A DNA stretch of 64,000 nt from Myxococcales bacterium (GTDB lineage: Bacteria; Myxococcota_A; Polyangia; Haliangiales; Haliangiaceae): positions 2,501,001 to 2,565,000 of the forward strand of contig JADJUW010000001.1 of assembly GCA_016716835.1 (NCBI GenBank), written 5' to 3'. The notes beneath the pieces are model-generated. The model was not told where the DNA came from and searched no databases. It saw only the letters and a list, made by a program, of their open reading frames with translations. The translations under genes were made by a program, and so were the position numbers. Position 1 is the first letter of the stretch. Each line of letters begins with the position of its first letter. Of this stretch, positions 18,618-28,180 are shown piece after piece.

Positions 18618-19931
18618 CTATGGCGTCCAAGTGCAAATAGACTGCGAGCTGGCGGCGCAACGGATCCAACGAGTTAGCGCGTCGTCATGGTCAGCGGGAA
18701 GCGTCGAGTTATCCCACTCCCGCAGCGACTTGCCATTTCCGACCCAATACGAGTCCCCGCTAGCGGCGCTTCGTAGCAAGGACCACAGCGCGCTGACGTT
18801 GCGGCGGGAAAGGATGGGCGAAACATCGGTCGCTAGGTCCTCACCATTCCACACAATGACGCCATCTTCCCCAATCGACACAATCTGGCCGGATGCCGAT
18901 GACGTCACCGCCCTGATGTTGCCTCGATGCCCAACTAGCGATCTAAGCAAGCGCTCCGCCGTCACATCCCAAACTCGCAAGATGCCGTCATCACCTCCAG
19001 CAATTAGGAGCGTTCCATCTTGCGAAAACTGCAATGCAATCGAAGACTGCTCTCCGTTGCTTAGCCTAGCCTCGATTGCACCGGTTGCTACGTCGATCAC
19101 CAAGAGCGTACGCGGATCTTCCCCATCATGCACCGCTACCCACGGCTTGGTCGGATGGGTGGCGATGGCCCAGCTTGCCGTTTTTGAAACTCCGGGGATG
19201 GTTCGCAACAGTTGCCCCTGCTGATCCCAAACCTGCAGCTTGCCATCGCCAAGGCCCACGAGCCAATCGCGATCATTTAGCAAGACCGCTCGCTCTACTG
19301 GTGCGTTTGACTGCACAACAATCCAGCTGGCGGCGTCCGGCAAGTAAAGCCTAAACGTTGTGCCTCGTTGGGCACCCACCGAAATCGCTCCTCTATCGGA
19401 GAGCGACACGGACGGCGAATCGTCCTCACTGAGACCTGAATCAAGGACCTTTTCTTGGCGGCCATCGGCGCCAACCACATCGACTTTTAGAGGGCGGATG
19501 CATGACAACCGCTGGCCGAGGCGATTGACTTCCACACACCATCGACTGCCCTCGACTGGCACATAGCGTTGCACGTCGGTCGAGGCGAAATCAACTTTGC
19601 GAATCAGCCCATTGCCGTAGCCAATAAACAGGGAACGCCCAGGTCCTGCAACCACCTTGCTGACGCGGCTGCTTTCGTCCACCGTGGCTAGCAAGGTGCC
19701 ATCGTCGGCCCACATGCGCACGGAACCCTCAATATCCGCCGTTACCGCCGTGCCATCATCAAATACAACCGCGCCCGTCACGCTGCTGGCATGAGGTATC
19801 AGTTGGAAGGATCCGCCTTCGAGTTGCCAAATTCGCGTATCACCCGTGCTATCAGCCGAAAACAGGAAACGCCCGCCCGCACTGAGCGACAAAAGAGTTG
19901 GGGGGCTGACATGACCCTTTGAAAAGAGCAA
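18618..19931 (-). CDS. WD40 C-terminal part of the split kinase-STAND protein
   Basis: About 437 codons with repeated WD40 blades, for example GRFLFSADSTGDTRIWQLEG, TAVTADIEGSVRMWADDG, LLIAGGDDGILRVWDV and a final GNIRAVTSSASGQIVSIGEDGVIVW. It has no start signal of its own: its first residues LFSKGHVSPPTLLSLSAGG continue the upstream frame exactly where that one loses sense (LKSLALFKG then out of frame). Removing one base in the GGG/AAA run at 19915-19920 joins them as LALFKGHVSPPTL. I therefore read this as the beta-propeller end of one gene running 23816 to 18618, not a separate protein. In the intact relatives the propeller is thought to bind partners or sense damage. Confidence 0.8.
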   Translation of the reverse strand: MLFSKGHVSPPTLLSLSAGGRFLFSADSTGDTRIWQLEGGSFQLIPHASSVTGAVVFDDGTAVTADIEGSVRMWADDGTLLATVDESSRVSKVVAGPGRSLFIGYGNGLIRKVDFASTDVQRYVPVEGSRWCVEVNRLGQRLSCIRPLKVDVVGADGRQEKVLDSGLSEDDSPSVSLSDRGAISVGAQRGTTFRLYLPDAASWIVVQSNAPVERAVLLNDRDWLVGLGDGKLQVWDQQGQLLRTIPGVSKTASWAIATHPTKPWVAVHDGEDPRTLLVIDVATGAIEARLSNGEQSSIALQFSQDGTLLIAGGDDGILRVWDVTAERLLRSLVGHRGNIRAVTSSASGQIVSIGEDGVIVWNGEDLATDVSPILSRRNVSALWSLLRSAASGDSYWVGNGKSLREWDNSTLPADHDDALTRWIRCAASSQSICTWTP

Positions 19932-22900
19932 GGGATTTCAGGGTGTGTCCATCAAAGACTTCGATATCGTTTGGCATGCGATACGCCGCTGCAAAATACG
20001 CTCCATTTCCGCTGACCGCATATTGTAACGCGCCATTATGTTGGTGCGATGAAAGCGGCACTAGCTTGCCGTTTCTTAGCTGATTGGGGCCGTGGCCATT
20101 GCCAAGGATGAGGTTGTTTCCGCCAATGCAATCAATGTTATTGATGAATTCGCCGACATCAACTGAGACCTCCTCACCCGAAGGCATGCGTGTCGTCACG
20201 ATGGTCGATTCCGCCGCATCGTTTAGGGTTACTAACGATGAAGCACATGAAGTCAAACCTGTCCCAGCCAAGCCCGCTTCGAGTGGTTTGCCGTCATTAC
20301 TAAATTTGGCGATGCCCGCACCATACTGAGAATAAATCGCACCATCGATCACTTGCGCATCGAATACGGGTTCGGTGTACGGCCTGGCTGTCCACCGCGT
20401 GAGCCCCGTAGTGGCATCGAGCACCGCCACACTTCCGTTTTCAAAACCCGCCACCAGGCCAATTTCGGCGCGTTTAATAAACGTTACGGCGCTATCGGAC
20501 ACGGCTGAATCGGTTGCCCAAATGACCCGTTGCGATTCTGCAAGCGCGCGCGACGCCATGAAGCGAATGCCGGCGTCCATGGGCTTGCTGTCGAGGTATT
20601 GCACCCACGACTTGGCGGCTTCGCGCCAGTTGCCCTGGACGGCGAGATCGCGGCCTTTCTCGTAGCGTGCGGCGTCGAGCATGGCTTGGGTTTTTTGCCG
20701 TTGCGCCTCGGTGCGGCGGTTGGCTTGAAAGAGCACGATGAGGCCGATGACGAGTGCGGTGATGGCGGTAGCGAGCAAGGCGCGCTTGATACGGCGCGTG
20801 CGCTTGTCGAGCGCCACCGAGGCGACGCCGAAGTCGTTTTCGACGGTGGTGACGGCGCCCGGATAGCGCGCGCGCCACATTTGGTACTCGGCGAGGGCTT
20901 CGTCGCGCCAGAGCAGGCCGCGCGGGCGGCCGCGTTCGTGCCATTGCTTGGCGGCGGCGCGAAGTTGATCGCGCAGGCGCGCGCCCTCGGCGTCTTCGCG
21001 GCGCCATTTCACCAGGCGCGGCCAGGCCTCTAAGATGGCTTCGTGGATAACTTCGATGCGCTCGGTGCCGCCAGCGCCTTCTTGCGCGACGAGTAAGCGC
21101 GCGGTGACTAGTTTTTCTAAGACCGGCGCTGCGGCGTCGCCGCCGGAGACTTGCAACAGCTCGGGCCGGCTGAGGATGGCGCGTGTGCCGTCGGCGGTGA
21201 CGAGGTGGCGAAAAATTTCGCGCACGACCGGGCGCTCGGCCTCGGTGAGCTCGGCCATGACCGACTCCGCGTGGTAGGCCATCGCGCCGCCGACGCCGCC
21301 GAGCTCGTGATAGGCCTTGCGCGACAAGCGGCGAAAATGCTTGTCGCGAAATTGCCACAACTGATAGGCGGTAAACGATAGCAGCGCGAGCGCGGCGGAT
21401 TGATGCGACACCTCGCGCGTGATTTCGCTGACTAGTTCGTCGTCTTCAAATTCAAAGCCAACCTGGCGCGCCGGCTCGGTCAAGATGCGGCGTAAATCGT
21501 CCTCGGTCGGCGTCGTGAGCAAGTGCAGGCTGCCCGAAAGGCGGTCGCGCAGCGCCTGGATTTGCGCGATGCGAATGAGGAAGTCGTCGCGCAAGGTGGT
21601 GATGACGGCGGCCTGGCCCGAGGCGGCGAGCGCAAGCAGCAACTCGGCAAAGCGCTGCTGCTCGGCTTCATCGGCGCACAAGGTCACGAGTTCTTCGAAC
21701 TGGTCGACGATGAGAAGCGGCATCGGCGCATCGACGCGGGCCGAGAGGCGCGACAGAATAACGGCCAAATCACCGGCCTCATCGCGCGTCACTGCGACGC
21801 CGACGTTGCCAAGCGCAAAGGCGAGCGCGCCGAACGGATCCGCGCCCGGCCGCATCAGCACCACGGTGCGCGGCTCGCGCATATTGGGCACGACACCGGC
21901 TTGGATAAACGAGCTCTTACCAGAACCCGATGGACCAACCACCGCGATAAACGGCCGTTCGTTCATCCGGTTGATAAACGACAGCACCTCGGCTTCGCGA
22001 CCAAAGTAACGACTGGCGTCATTGGCCGAAAAGGTAGACAAGCCCATGTACGGCGACTCATCGCCGCGCGCCGCCTGCGCCGCCGCCTGCGCCGCATCGG
22101 TGCTGATGCCAAGTTGTTCCCACACCCCGCTGCGGCGAATCTCTAGCGGATGCGGCGACGCCATCATGCGCGCCTTGCCGGCCGTGGCGCCTATGAGCAA
22201 AAACAACTCGCGCGGCGCCCCGGGGCTGGGTTCGGCACATTCAATCGCAGGGCCAAGCGCGCAGACAAAGCCGCCGTTGCGGTCGATGACGACGGCGCCC
22301 GCGGGCACGTCGCCCAAGGTCTCGACCGAGCTGCGCTGCGGCCGCCGCAACCCCATCCAGCTTTCGACGCTGCCGGCATCTGCGACCGCCACGGTGTAAT
22401 CGTGGAGGAACTTCAACGCGCGCAGCACCTGCCCCATGATGGCCATGGCGCCAACTAAGTACGTGCGGATTTCTTCAGCGGTTGCCTTCGCGCCTGGATC
22501 TGTCGCGCGCGCGGTAAGCAACGCATCCATGGCGGTTTTTAGCTCGCTGCCGCGCTCGAAGAACAGCTCCACCAGCTCGGGCATGGGGCACAGCGCGGGC
22601 GCCTTGGCAAACGGCCGCATGAGCTCCTTGGCCAGCGTCCACCACTGTTCCGCCGTTAGCGTGCCGGTGGAAAGCTCGCGAAATAGCTCGGCGACGACCG
22701 GCGCGTCGCTATGGCGCCCCGAGGTGCGTTGGCGCAGCGCGATGGCGAGCGCGCCGGTGAACTGCGTCAGCGTGGTGGTGGTTTGCCAAAGCGCGGCGCG
22801 CAGTTGCGCCGGCGTCCGCGCGGCATCGAGCGCGGCGACGCTTTCCGCCACCGGCTGCGGCGCGCCGACCAGCACCTCGTCGCGCGTGATGGGGTCGACG

Positions 22901-23469
22901 CTTGGCAGGTTCACCGCGTCAATCGAGAGCCCCGAGGCGTCGCGCAGCGCGTTTCCAAATTCGACGGCGCTGGCGTAGCGATCTTTGGGGCGCTTGGCCA
23001 TCGCCTTGTGCAGCACGTCTTGGAATAGGTGCAGGGCCTCAGGCAATTCAGGAGGTTTTTTGCGCGCATGCGCCACCGCGAGTTCGAGCACCGTATTGCC
23101 GCTAAACGGCGTTTTGCCGGTGAGCAGCTCGTACGCCATCACGCTTAGCGAATAGACGTCGGTTTGCGTGGTAATCGGCGCGCCCGGCACCCACTGCTCA
23201 GGCGCCATATACAGCGGCGTGCCGACGCTGGTCGAGCGCTTGAGGCTGGCCGTCATTGGGGGCAGCGGCAGCTCGCCGCTGCTGTGAAGCGACGAGACCT
23301 TGGTCTCAAGGCCTATCGCGCGATTGAGCTCGCTGGCGATGCCGAGGTCGAGCAGCTTGGGAAACATGGCGCCGGCGCGCGCGATCACCATCACGTTGCC
23401 CGGCTTGATGTCTTGGTGAACGATGCCGTGCTCGTGCGCGGTGTGAATGACCTCGCATAGGCGCGTCAT
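19852..23469 (-). CDS. kinase C-lobe, STAND NTPase, TM and first WD40 blades (split gene, middle part)
   Basis: The main frame of a very large Ser/Thr kinase fusion. It opens inside the kinase (HGIVHQDIKPGNVMV, with HQD in place of HRD; then LLDLGIAS, with DLG for DFG; then APEQ). After a long helical region comes an nSTAND1-type NTPase domain: PYMGLSTFSANDASRYFGRE, Walker A VVGPSGSGKSS near 21920, and Walker B LLIVDQFEEL near 21705. A single transmembrane segment (LLATAITALVIGLIVLFQ, near 20770) precedes a helical repeat and the first propeller blades. The frame is entered from the 23466-23816 frame by a one-base change in the A run at 23482-23485 and is left again near 19917. STAND ATPases act as oligomerising signal switches, so kinase output gated by WD40 sensing is plausible (inference). 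Coordinates begin at the first Met in this frame. Confidence 0.85.
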   Translation of the reverse strand: MTRLCEVIHTAHEHGIVHQDIKPGNVMVIARAGAMFPKLLDLGIASELNRAIGLETKVSSLHSSGELPLPPMTASLKRSTSVGTPLYMAPEQWVPGAPITTQTDVYSLSVMAYELLTGKTPFSGNTVLELAVAHARKKPPELPEALHLFQDVLHKAMAKRPKDRYASAVEFGNALRDASGLSIDAVNLPSVDPITRDEVLVGAPQPVAESVAALDAARTPAQLRAALWQTTTTLTQFTGALAIALRQRTSGRHSDAPVVAELFRELSTGTLTAEQWWTLAKELMRPFAKAPALCPMPELVELFFERGSELKTAMDALLTARATDPGAKATAEEIRTYLVGAMAIMGQVLRALKFLHDYTVAVADAGSVESWMGLRRPQRSSVETLGDVPAGAVVIDRNGGFVCALGPAIECAEPSPGAPRELFLLIGATAGKARMMASPHPLEIRRSGVWEQLGISTDAAQAAAQAARGDESPYMGLSTFSANDASRYFGREAEVLSFINRMNERPFIAVVGPSGSGKSSFIQAGVVPNMREPRTVVLMRPGADPFGALAFALGNVGVAVTRDEAGDLAVILSRLSARVDAPMPLLIVDQFEELVTLCADEAEQQRFAELLLALAASGQAAVITTLRDDFLIRIAQIQALRDRLSGSLHLLTTPTEDDLRRILTEPARQVGFEFEDDELVSEITREVSHQSAALALLSFTAYQLWQFRDKHFRRLSRKAYHELGGVGGAMAYHAESVMAELTEAERPVVREIFRHLVTADGTRAILSRPELLQVSGGDAAAPVLEKLVTARLLVAQEGAGGTERIEVIHEAILEAWPRLVKWRREDAEGARLRDQLRAAAKQWHERGRPRGLLWRDEALAEYQMWRARYPGAVTTVENDFGVASVALDKRTRRIKRALLATAITALVIGLIVLFQANRRTEAQRQKTQAMLDAARYEKGRDLAVQGNWREAAKSWVQYLDSKPMDAGIRFMASRALAESQRVIWATDSAVSDSAVTFIKRAEIGLVAGFENGSVAVLDATTGLTRWTARPYTEPVFDAQVIDGAIYSQYGAGIAKFSNDGKPLEAGLAGTGLTSCASSLVTLNDAAESTIVTTRMPSGEEVSVDVGEFINNIDCIGGNNLILGNGHGPNQLRNGKLVPLSSHQHNGALQYAVSGNGAYFAAAYRMPNDIEVFDGHTLKSLALFKGSCQPPNSFVAQCGRAFPVFG

Positions 23470-23816
23470 GAGCGGAATCGCTTTTCGGGCGGCAACGGGC
23501 CGTTCTTGCCGAGCATGTCGGCGAGCGACGTGCCGCGGACAAGTTCCATCGCAATCCACAGCGCGCCATCGTCTTCGGCGCCGAAGGCGTAGACGTGCGC
23601 GGCAAACGGATGATCGATGCGCGAGGCGAGGCGTGCCTCACGAAGAAATTGCGTCACGCGCTCGGGGTTTTCCGCCCCCGACTGCAAGGACATCTTGACG
23701 ACGGCCTCGCGCTCAAGCGTCGGCTGGTCGGCAAGGAACACCGCGCCAAAGGCACCCTCCCCAATTTGCTCGCGGAGCACGAACTCCCCGACGCGTCGAC
23801 CGACCAAGCTTGTCAC
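23466..23816 (-). CDS. kinase N-lobe of the split kinase-STAND-WD40 protein
   Basis: This frame carries the start of the kinase domain: GTG 23816, then the glycine loop QIGEGAFGAVF, the conserved lysine in AVVKM, the alpha-C region FLREARLASRIDHP, and the hinge IAMELVRGTSLADML. It ends out of register in RFRS at 23466, right where the neighbouring frame takes up KAIPLMTRLCEVIHTAHEHG. Adding one A to the run at 23482-23485 fuses the two as GPLPPEKAIPLMTR. The GTG lies 8 bases after TAGGAT, a good near-start -10; the open frame to 23954 overlaps the divergent gene and is unlikely. The intact protein would be about 1730 residues. Confidence 0.8.
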   Translation of the reverse strand: MTSLVGRRVGEFVLREQIGEGAFGAVFLADQPTLEREAVVKMSLQSGAENPERVTQFLREARLASRIDHPFAAHVYAFGAEDDGALWIAMELVRGTSLADMLGKNGPLPPEKRFRS

Positions 23817-23824
23817 GGCGTGCC

Positions 23825-23830
23825 ATCCTA
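23825..23830 (-). promoter_or_regulatory. putative -10 element of the kinase-STAND-WD40 gene
   Basis: On the minus strand TAGGAT lies 8 bases before GTG 23816. It is another TAnnnT element directly ahead of a start with no Shine-Dalgarno sequence. The divergent MoxR-type operon starts about 110 bases away, so this is a shared intergenic control region. Confidence 0.35.
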
Positions 23831-23937
23831 GCGTAAGGCGGTTACACGAAGCGAGTTTGCCCTCGAAAAACGTCGATCGAATGGAGCCAGCCACCCTTGG
23901 TTTGATAGGGATGGAGCGACTACGATGCGCGCGGCGT

Positions 23938-24726
23938 ATGCGGCGGTGGGTCACGTATTTGGCAGTGCTTGCGGTGTGCTGCGCGTGGGCGGCTCGCGAG
24001 GCGCCTCTGGCCAGCGCCGATGCCGCGGCGTGGGACCCAAACCAGGCCGCGGCCGAGGTGCTCGATGCGCGCTATCAACGAGTTGACGACGTGGCCGGGG
24101 CTGGTAACGCCATCCCAGCCGACGACACGGCGCGGCAGCCGAGCGCTGTCCCGCCGAAGAAATCGACGCGCGACGGCTCGCAGCGCCGCGACGCCAGCGC
24201 GACCAGCACATCGTTTGGCTCACTGGTTTGGATCGTGCTCGCCATCGTGGTCATTCTCGCCGTAGTGGCCCTGGTGATTACGCCCGGAGGCGCCATCGAC
24301 GTCGCCGCGACGGCGGCAGCGGACGAAGCGGCACCCTCTGCCCCTGCGCCCCCTGTTGCCGCCGCGCGCGCGCGCCAGGCCCCGCTGCAGCAGCCGCGCC
24401 AGACCGCCGATCAACTCGCGGCCGAAGGAAAATTCGCCGAGGCGATCCATGCGCTTTTGCAGCAAACCCTTGGTGAACTGGTGGTGGTGGCCAAGCACAA
24501 GATTAGTGACGCCGCCACCAGCCGCGAAATTGCACGCCACCTCGTGCTAGCGCCCGCGGCAGGCCAGGCGTTGGCGGCGCTCATCGGCGCCGTCGAACGC
24601 ACTCATTTTGGCGATGAGGTGCCCGCGCACGGCGATTACGCGCAATGCCGCGCCACGTTTGACATCTTTGCCAACACCTATCGCGGCGGACCGGCACGCA
24701 AGGGCCAGCCAGGCGTGGGCGCATGA
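23938..24726 (+). CDS. DUF4129-type membrane protein of the MoxR operon
   Basis: About 262 residues. A signal peptide (WVTYLAVLAVCCAWAAREAPLASADA) is followed by a disordered Ala/Thr region, one transmembrane helix (LVWIVLAIVVILAVVALVI) and a cytoplasmic C-terminal DUF4129-like domain (ADQLAAEGKFAEAIHALLQQTLGEL, TSREIARHL, VERTHFGDE). The domain is typically found beside MoxR ATPases. ATG 23938 starts the signal peptide cleanly; in-frame ATGs at 23911 and 23881 are alternatives. It heads a six-gene operon and overlaps the next gene as ATGA at 24723-24726. Confidence 0.8.
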   Translation: MRRWVTYLAVLAVCCAWAAREAPLASADAAAWDPNQAAAEVLDARYQRVDDVAGAGNAIPADDTARQPSAVPPKKSTRDGSQRRDASATSTSFGSLVWIVLAIVVILAVVALVITPGGAIDVAATAAADEAAPSAPAPPVAAARARQAPLQQPRQTADQLAAEGKFAEAIHALLQQTLGELVVVAKHKISDAATSREIARHLVLAPAAGQALAALIGAVERTHFGDEVPAHGDYAQCRATFDIFANTYRGGPARKGQPGVGA

Positions 24727-25901
24727 ACGCGCGCACCATTACCTTGATCGGCGTTGTCGCGAGCCTCGCCTTCATGGGCGCGCTCATGGTGGGGCTGTCA
24801 GGCGGCGACCAGACAACCGAGGCGGACGCGCCGCCTACCACCACATATTCATATTCGCTCCTGGGGCACCGCGCGCTCCTCGAGCTGCTCGGTAAGCTCG
24901 GCGTGCCGGCCGCGGCTAGTCAGCATGCCTCGATGTCGCGCGCATGCGGGCACTTGATGGTGGTCGCCGAACCAGACGGCTCGGACGCGTCGCTGCGCGA
25001 TGTGACCGTCGACCTCCCCTGCCCCAAAGCAATTCTGTTCGTCTTGCCGAAATGGGAAGGCGACGTAGATGAGGCGGGCTTTGTCCGCACGCCCTCGCTG
25101 GTGTCGACCTCGCGTGTGCATGCGGTGCTGGCGGCGCTCGAACTCGACGGCAGCAGCGTCGCGCGCTTGACCTCGCCTTCGATATGGAGGACCGAAGGCG
25201 CGCCGGTGCCTATCGCGGCGGTCACCGACTTACAATTGCTCGGCATCGACGATGCACTTGAGCCCGTTATTTCGACCGAGACCGGCGGCATCTTGCTCGC
25301 ACGCCATGCGAACTATGAAAACGTCTACATTCTCGCCGATCCAGATTTTATTAATAACCAGGGCCTACAGCGCGGTCAGGCGGCGTTTGCGGTGGGGCTG
25401 CTGCGGCACCTAGGCGGAGATTCTGCCGTCGTCTTTGACGAGACGGTGCATGGCCTGAAGCGGTCGCGATCGGTGTGGCGCGCGCTGTTTGCGTTCCCGC
25501 TCGCGCTCATCGCGGCGCATCGCGTGGTGGTCTGGTTGCTGCTGGTTTGGGCGTTTGCAAAAAATACCAGTGGCGGCGAGCCCGAGGCGGCGCGCGAGGG
25601 CGGCTTTCGCTACCTGGTGCGCAACACCGCCTCGCTGCTGCACGGCCCCGCGCATCGCCGCAACGTGCTGTTGCGCTACCTCGACGCGGCGCGCCTGCAT
25701 GTCAACGTGGCGCTCGGCCGCACGCAGCCGATGACGCCCAGCGACTTGGCCGCCCGGCAAGACGCCCGCCGCGTGACGACGTCGCTCGCCGTCATTACGC
25801 AAAGAACCCAAACGCTCAGCGATAAACAACTCGCCCAAGATGGGGTACAGCTAGCCCGCGCCGCTTATGTCTGGCGCAAGGAGATGACGGATGAATCTTG
25901 A
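24723..25901 (+). CDS. DUF4350 domain membrane protein
   Basis: 392 residues: an N-terminal membrane segment (TLIGVVASLAFMGALMVGL), a large extracytoplasmic DUF4350-like domain beginning with YSLLGHRALLELLGKLG (the family pattern places a Rossmann-like fold here), a second membrane helix (FAFPLALIAAHRVVVWLLLVW) and a cytoplasmic tail. DUF4350 proteins are regular partners of MoxR/DUF58 operons; their exact role is unknown. It overlaps the previous gene by ATGA and the following MoxR gene by 11 bases, indicating translational coupling. Confidence 0.83.
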   Translation: MNARTITLIGVVASLAFMGALMVGLSGGDQTTEADAPPTTTYSYSLLGHRALLELLGKLGVPAAASQHASMSRACGHLMVVAEPDGSDASLRDVTVDLPCPKAILFVLPKWEGDVDEAGFVRTPSLVSTSRVHAVLAALELDGSSVARLTSPSIWRTEGAPVPIAAVTDLQLLGIDDALEPVISTETGGILLARHANYENVYILADPDFINNQGLQRGQAAFAVGLLRHLGGDSAVVFDETVHGLKRSRSVWRALFAFPLALIAAHRVVVWLLLVWAFAKNTSGGEPEAAREGGFRYLVRNTASLLHGPAHRRNVLLRYLDAARLHVNVALGRTQPMTPSDLAARQDARRVTTSLAVITQRTQTLSDKQLAQDGVQLARAAYVWRKEMTDES

Positions 25902-26847
25902 AGCCATTGCCAATATCAGCCGCGGCATTCGCGGCGAGCTGCACAAGGCCGTGGTGGGCCAGGACCACGCGATTGACCTTTTGCTCACCGCGCTGCTCGC
26001 CGAGGGCCACGTGTTGCTCGAGGGCCAACCTGGGCTTGCCAAGACGTTGCTGGTCCGCGCCTTTGCCAAGACCTCGTCGCTGCAATTTGGGCGCATTCAG
26101 TTTACGCCGGACCTAATGCCTGGCGACGTGCTTGGCACCAACCTGTTCAATTTCCAGAGCAACACGTTTAGCCTGACCAAGGGCCCAATCTTTACCGATC
26201 TGCTGCTGGCCGACGAAATCAATCGCACGCCGCCCAAGACGCAGGCGGCGCTGTTGCAGGCCATGCAGGAGCGCACCGTCACCATCGACGGCAAGCACCA
26301 CGCGCTCGGCGACCATTTTTTGGTGGTCGCGACGCAGAACCCGATCGAACAAGAAGGCACCTACCCGTTGCCCGAGGCCCAGCTCGACCGCTTTCTGTTT
26401 AAGATCGTGCTCGCGTATCCGTCGCGCGACGAAGAGCGGGCAATCGTCGCCTCGCACGGGGGCCGCCGCGCCACCACCAGCCTTGATGCGCTCGGCATTG
26501 GCGCGGTAGTCGCCGCCGAGCACATTGCGGCGATGCGCGAGGTCGTGACGCAGATCCGCGTCGCCGAGCCGATCGTCGACTATATCGTCGATATCGTGCG
26601 GCAAACCCGCGAGCACGGCGCGTTGCGGTACGGCGCCTCGCCACGGGCGGCGGCCTCGCTGAGCCAAGCCGCGCGGGCCTACGCCGTGCTCGCCGGCCGC
26701 GACTATGTCTTACCCGACGACGTCAAGGCCCTCGCCGTGCCCGTGCTCGCCCATCGCGTTGGCACAAGCGTTGGCGCCGCGATGGACGGCGTCTCCGCGC
26801 AGGCCGCGATTAATCAAATTCTCAGTCGCGTCACCGCGCCGCGCTAA
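25891..26847 (+). CDS. MoxR family AAA+ ATPase
   Basis: 318 residues with all MoxR hallmarks: GQDHAIDLLLTALLAEGHVLLEG, Walker A GQPGLAKT, the MoxR insert FTPDLMPGDVLGTN, Walker B LLADEINRTPPKTQAALLQAM, sensor 1 VATQNPIEQEGTYPLPEAQLDRF, and a C-terminal lid domain with SPRAAASLSQAARAYA. MoxR ATPases act as chaperones that load or activate partner proteins, usually the VWA/DUF58 protein encoded next to them. It is third in the operon, 25 bases before the DUF58 gene. Confidence 0.95.
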   Translation: MNLEAIANISRGIRGELHKAVVGQDHAIDLLLTALLAEGHVLLEGQPGLAKTLLVRAFAKTSSLQFGRIQFTPDLMPGDVLGTNLFNFQSNTFSLTKGPIFTDLLLADEINRTPPKTQAALLQAMQERTVTIDGKHHALGDHFLVVATQNPIEQEGTYPLPEAQLDRFLFKIVLAYPSRDEERAIVASHGGRRATTSLDALGIGAVVAAEHIAAMREVVTQIRVAEPIVDYIVDIVRQTREHGALRYGASPRAAASLSQAARAYAVLAGRDYVLPDDVKALAVPVLAHRVGTSVGAAMDGVSAQAAINQILSRVTAPR

Positions 26848-26872
26848 GCCGCCACCACCAACCATATTCATC

Positions 26873-28180
26873 ATGCGCCCAACCCCTCGCTGCCTGCTGA
26901 TCGCGTTGCTCGGCTTTGCCGCGTGCGTGCCGGCGCTCGTGATCGGTCCGGCCTGGTGGGTCGCGTGGCCGATCTACGTCGGCGCGTTAGTTGGCGCGAT
27001 TGGCCTAGATCTGGCGTTTTCGGCGTCGGCGCGGCAATTTACCGCCGCTTCGTCGATGAGCGCGGTGGGCTACGTTGGCGCGCCCGTAACGTTGACGCTA
27101 CATCTCACCACCGGCCGCAAGGCACCACCGGCGTTGCGCGTTGCCTTGACCGCGCCCGCTGAGCTGGTTGGCGAACGCCATCGCGAATTGGCGACCACCG
27201 CGCAAACTACCTATGACGTCGCGTTCTCGCTGCGCCCGGTGCGCCGCGGCGCCTACCAAGTTTCCACTTGCATGTTGCAATGGCTAGGGCCGCTGGGGCT
27301 CTTGTCGCATCGTCTAGACCTCGCGCTGCACGGCGAGGTCTCCATCGCGCCCAACATTGAGAAGGTCAAGCAAGCGGCGATCCGCGTGGCGCATGCGTCA
27401 AACTATATTGGGCAGCGCATCCAGCGCTATATTGGCGATGGCAGCGAGTTTGAGCAATTGCGCGAATTCCAGGCCGGCCTCGATCATCGCGCGATGGACT
27501 GGAAGGCGAGCGCGCGCCACCGCAAGCTCTACGCCCGCCAGTTTCAAGCCGAGCGCAATCACCAAGTCATCGTCGGCGTCGACTGCGGCCACATCATGAA
27601 TGAGGTCAGCGGCGGCGCGACCAAGCTCGATCATGCGATCCACGAGGCGTTGTGGTTGGCGTGGGTCGGCCTACAGGCCGGCGACAAGGTTGGTTTTGCG
27701 GCCTTTGGCGCGCAGCTCGCCGCGTGGACGCCGCCGGCCAACGGCCAAGCCGGCTTTGCGCAGATCTCAAAACGCGCCGCCGGCCTCGATTACAGCCCCG
27801 AGGAGACCAATTTCACGCTTTGCATGACCGAGCTGATGTCGCATCTGCAGCGGCGCGCGCTGATCGTCATCTACACCGATCTGGTCGACTCCGTGATGGC
27901 CGAGCTGCTCACCGACAATCTTACCCGCTTGGCGCAACGGCACGCGGTGATATTGGCGGTGATGCAAGATGAGGCGCTGCGGTCGCATGCCTTGGCCGAG
28001 CCGGGCACCTACGATGATGTCGCGCGCGCGGTGGTTGCCGCCGAGTTGCAACGCGAGCGCTTGCGCGTCTTCGAGCGCTTGCGCGCCTCAGGCGTGCATT
28101 GGGTCGAGGTGCCGGTCGGCCAAATGTCGATCGCCGTCATCGACAAGTATCTCGAGCTCAAGCGCCGGGAGGTGTTTTGA
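26873..28180 (+). CDS. DUF58 domain protein (VWA-like MoxR partner)
   Basis: About 435 residues. Two N-terminal hydrophobic segments (LLIALLGFAACVPALVIGPAWW and an adjoining one) anchor it to the membrane, followed by a beta-rich domain and then the DUF58 signature (GDGSEFEQLREFQAGLDHRAMDW) leading into a von Willebrand A-like domain with VDCGH in place of the metal-binding DxSxS, so the MIDAS site is altered. The frame is open from 26705, inside moxR, but ATG 26873 begins the membrane anchor. Its TGA overlaps the next ATG by one base. Confidence 0.88.
   Translation: MRPTPRCLLIALLGFAACVPALVIGPAWWVAWPIYVGALVGAIGLDLAFSASARQFTAASSMSAVGYVGAPVTLTLHLTTGRKAPPALRVALTAPAELVGERHRELATTAQTTYDVAFSLRPVRRGAYQVSTCMLQWLGPLGLLSHRLDLALHGEVSIAPNIEKVKQAAIRVAHASNYIGQRIQRYIGDGSEFEQLREFQAGLDHRAMDWKASARHRKLYARQFQAERNHQVIVGVDCGHIMNEVSGGATKLDHAIHEALWLAWVGLQAGDKVGFAAFGAQLAAWTPPANGQAGFAQISKRAAGLDYSPEETNFTLCMTELMSHLQRRALIVIYTDLVDSVMAELLTDNLTRLAQRHAVILAVMQDEALRSHALAEPGTYDDVARAVVAAELQRERLRVFERLRASGVHWVEVPVGQMSIAVIDKYLELKRREVF

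Noticed and set aside
20492..21358. Minus-strand ORF of 288 codons inside the kinase-STAND gene
   Set aside because: Out of frame with the recognised STAND and transmembrane segments and extremely Arg-rich, so it is a shadow.
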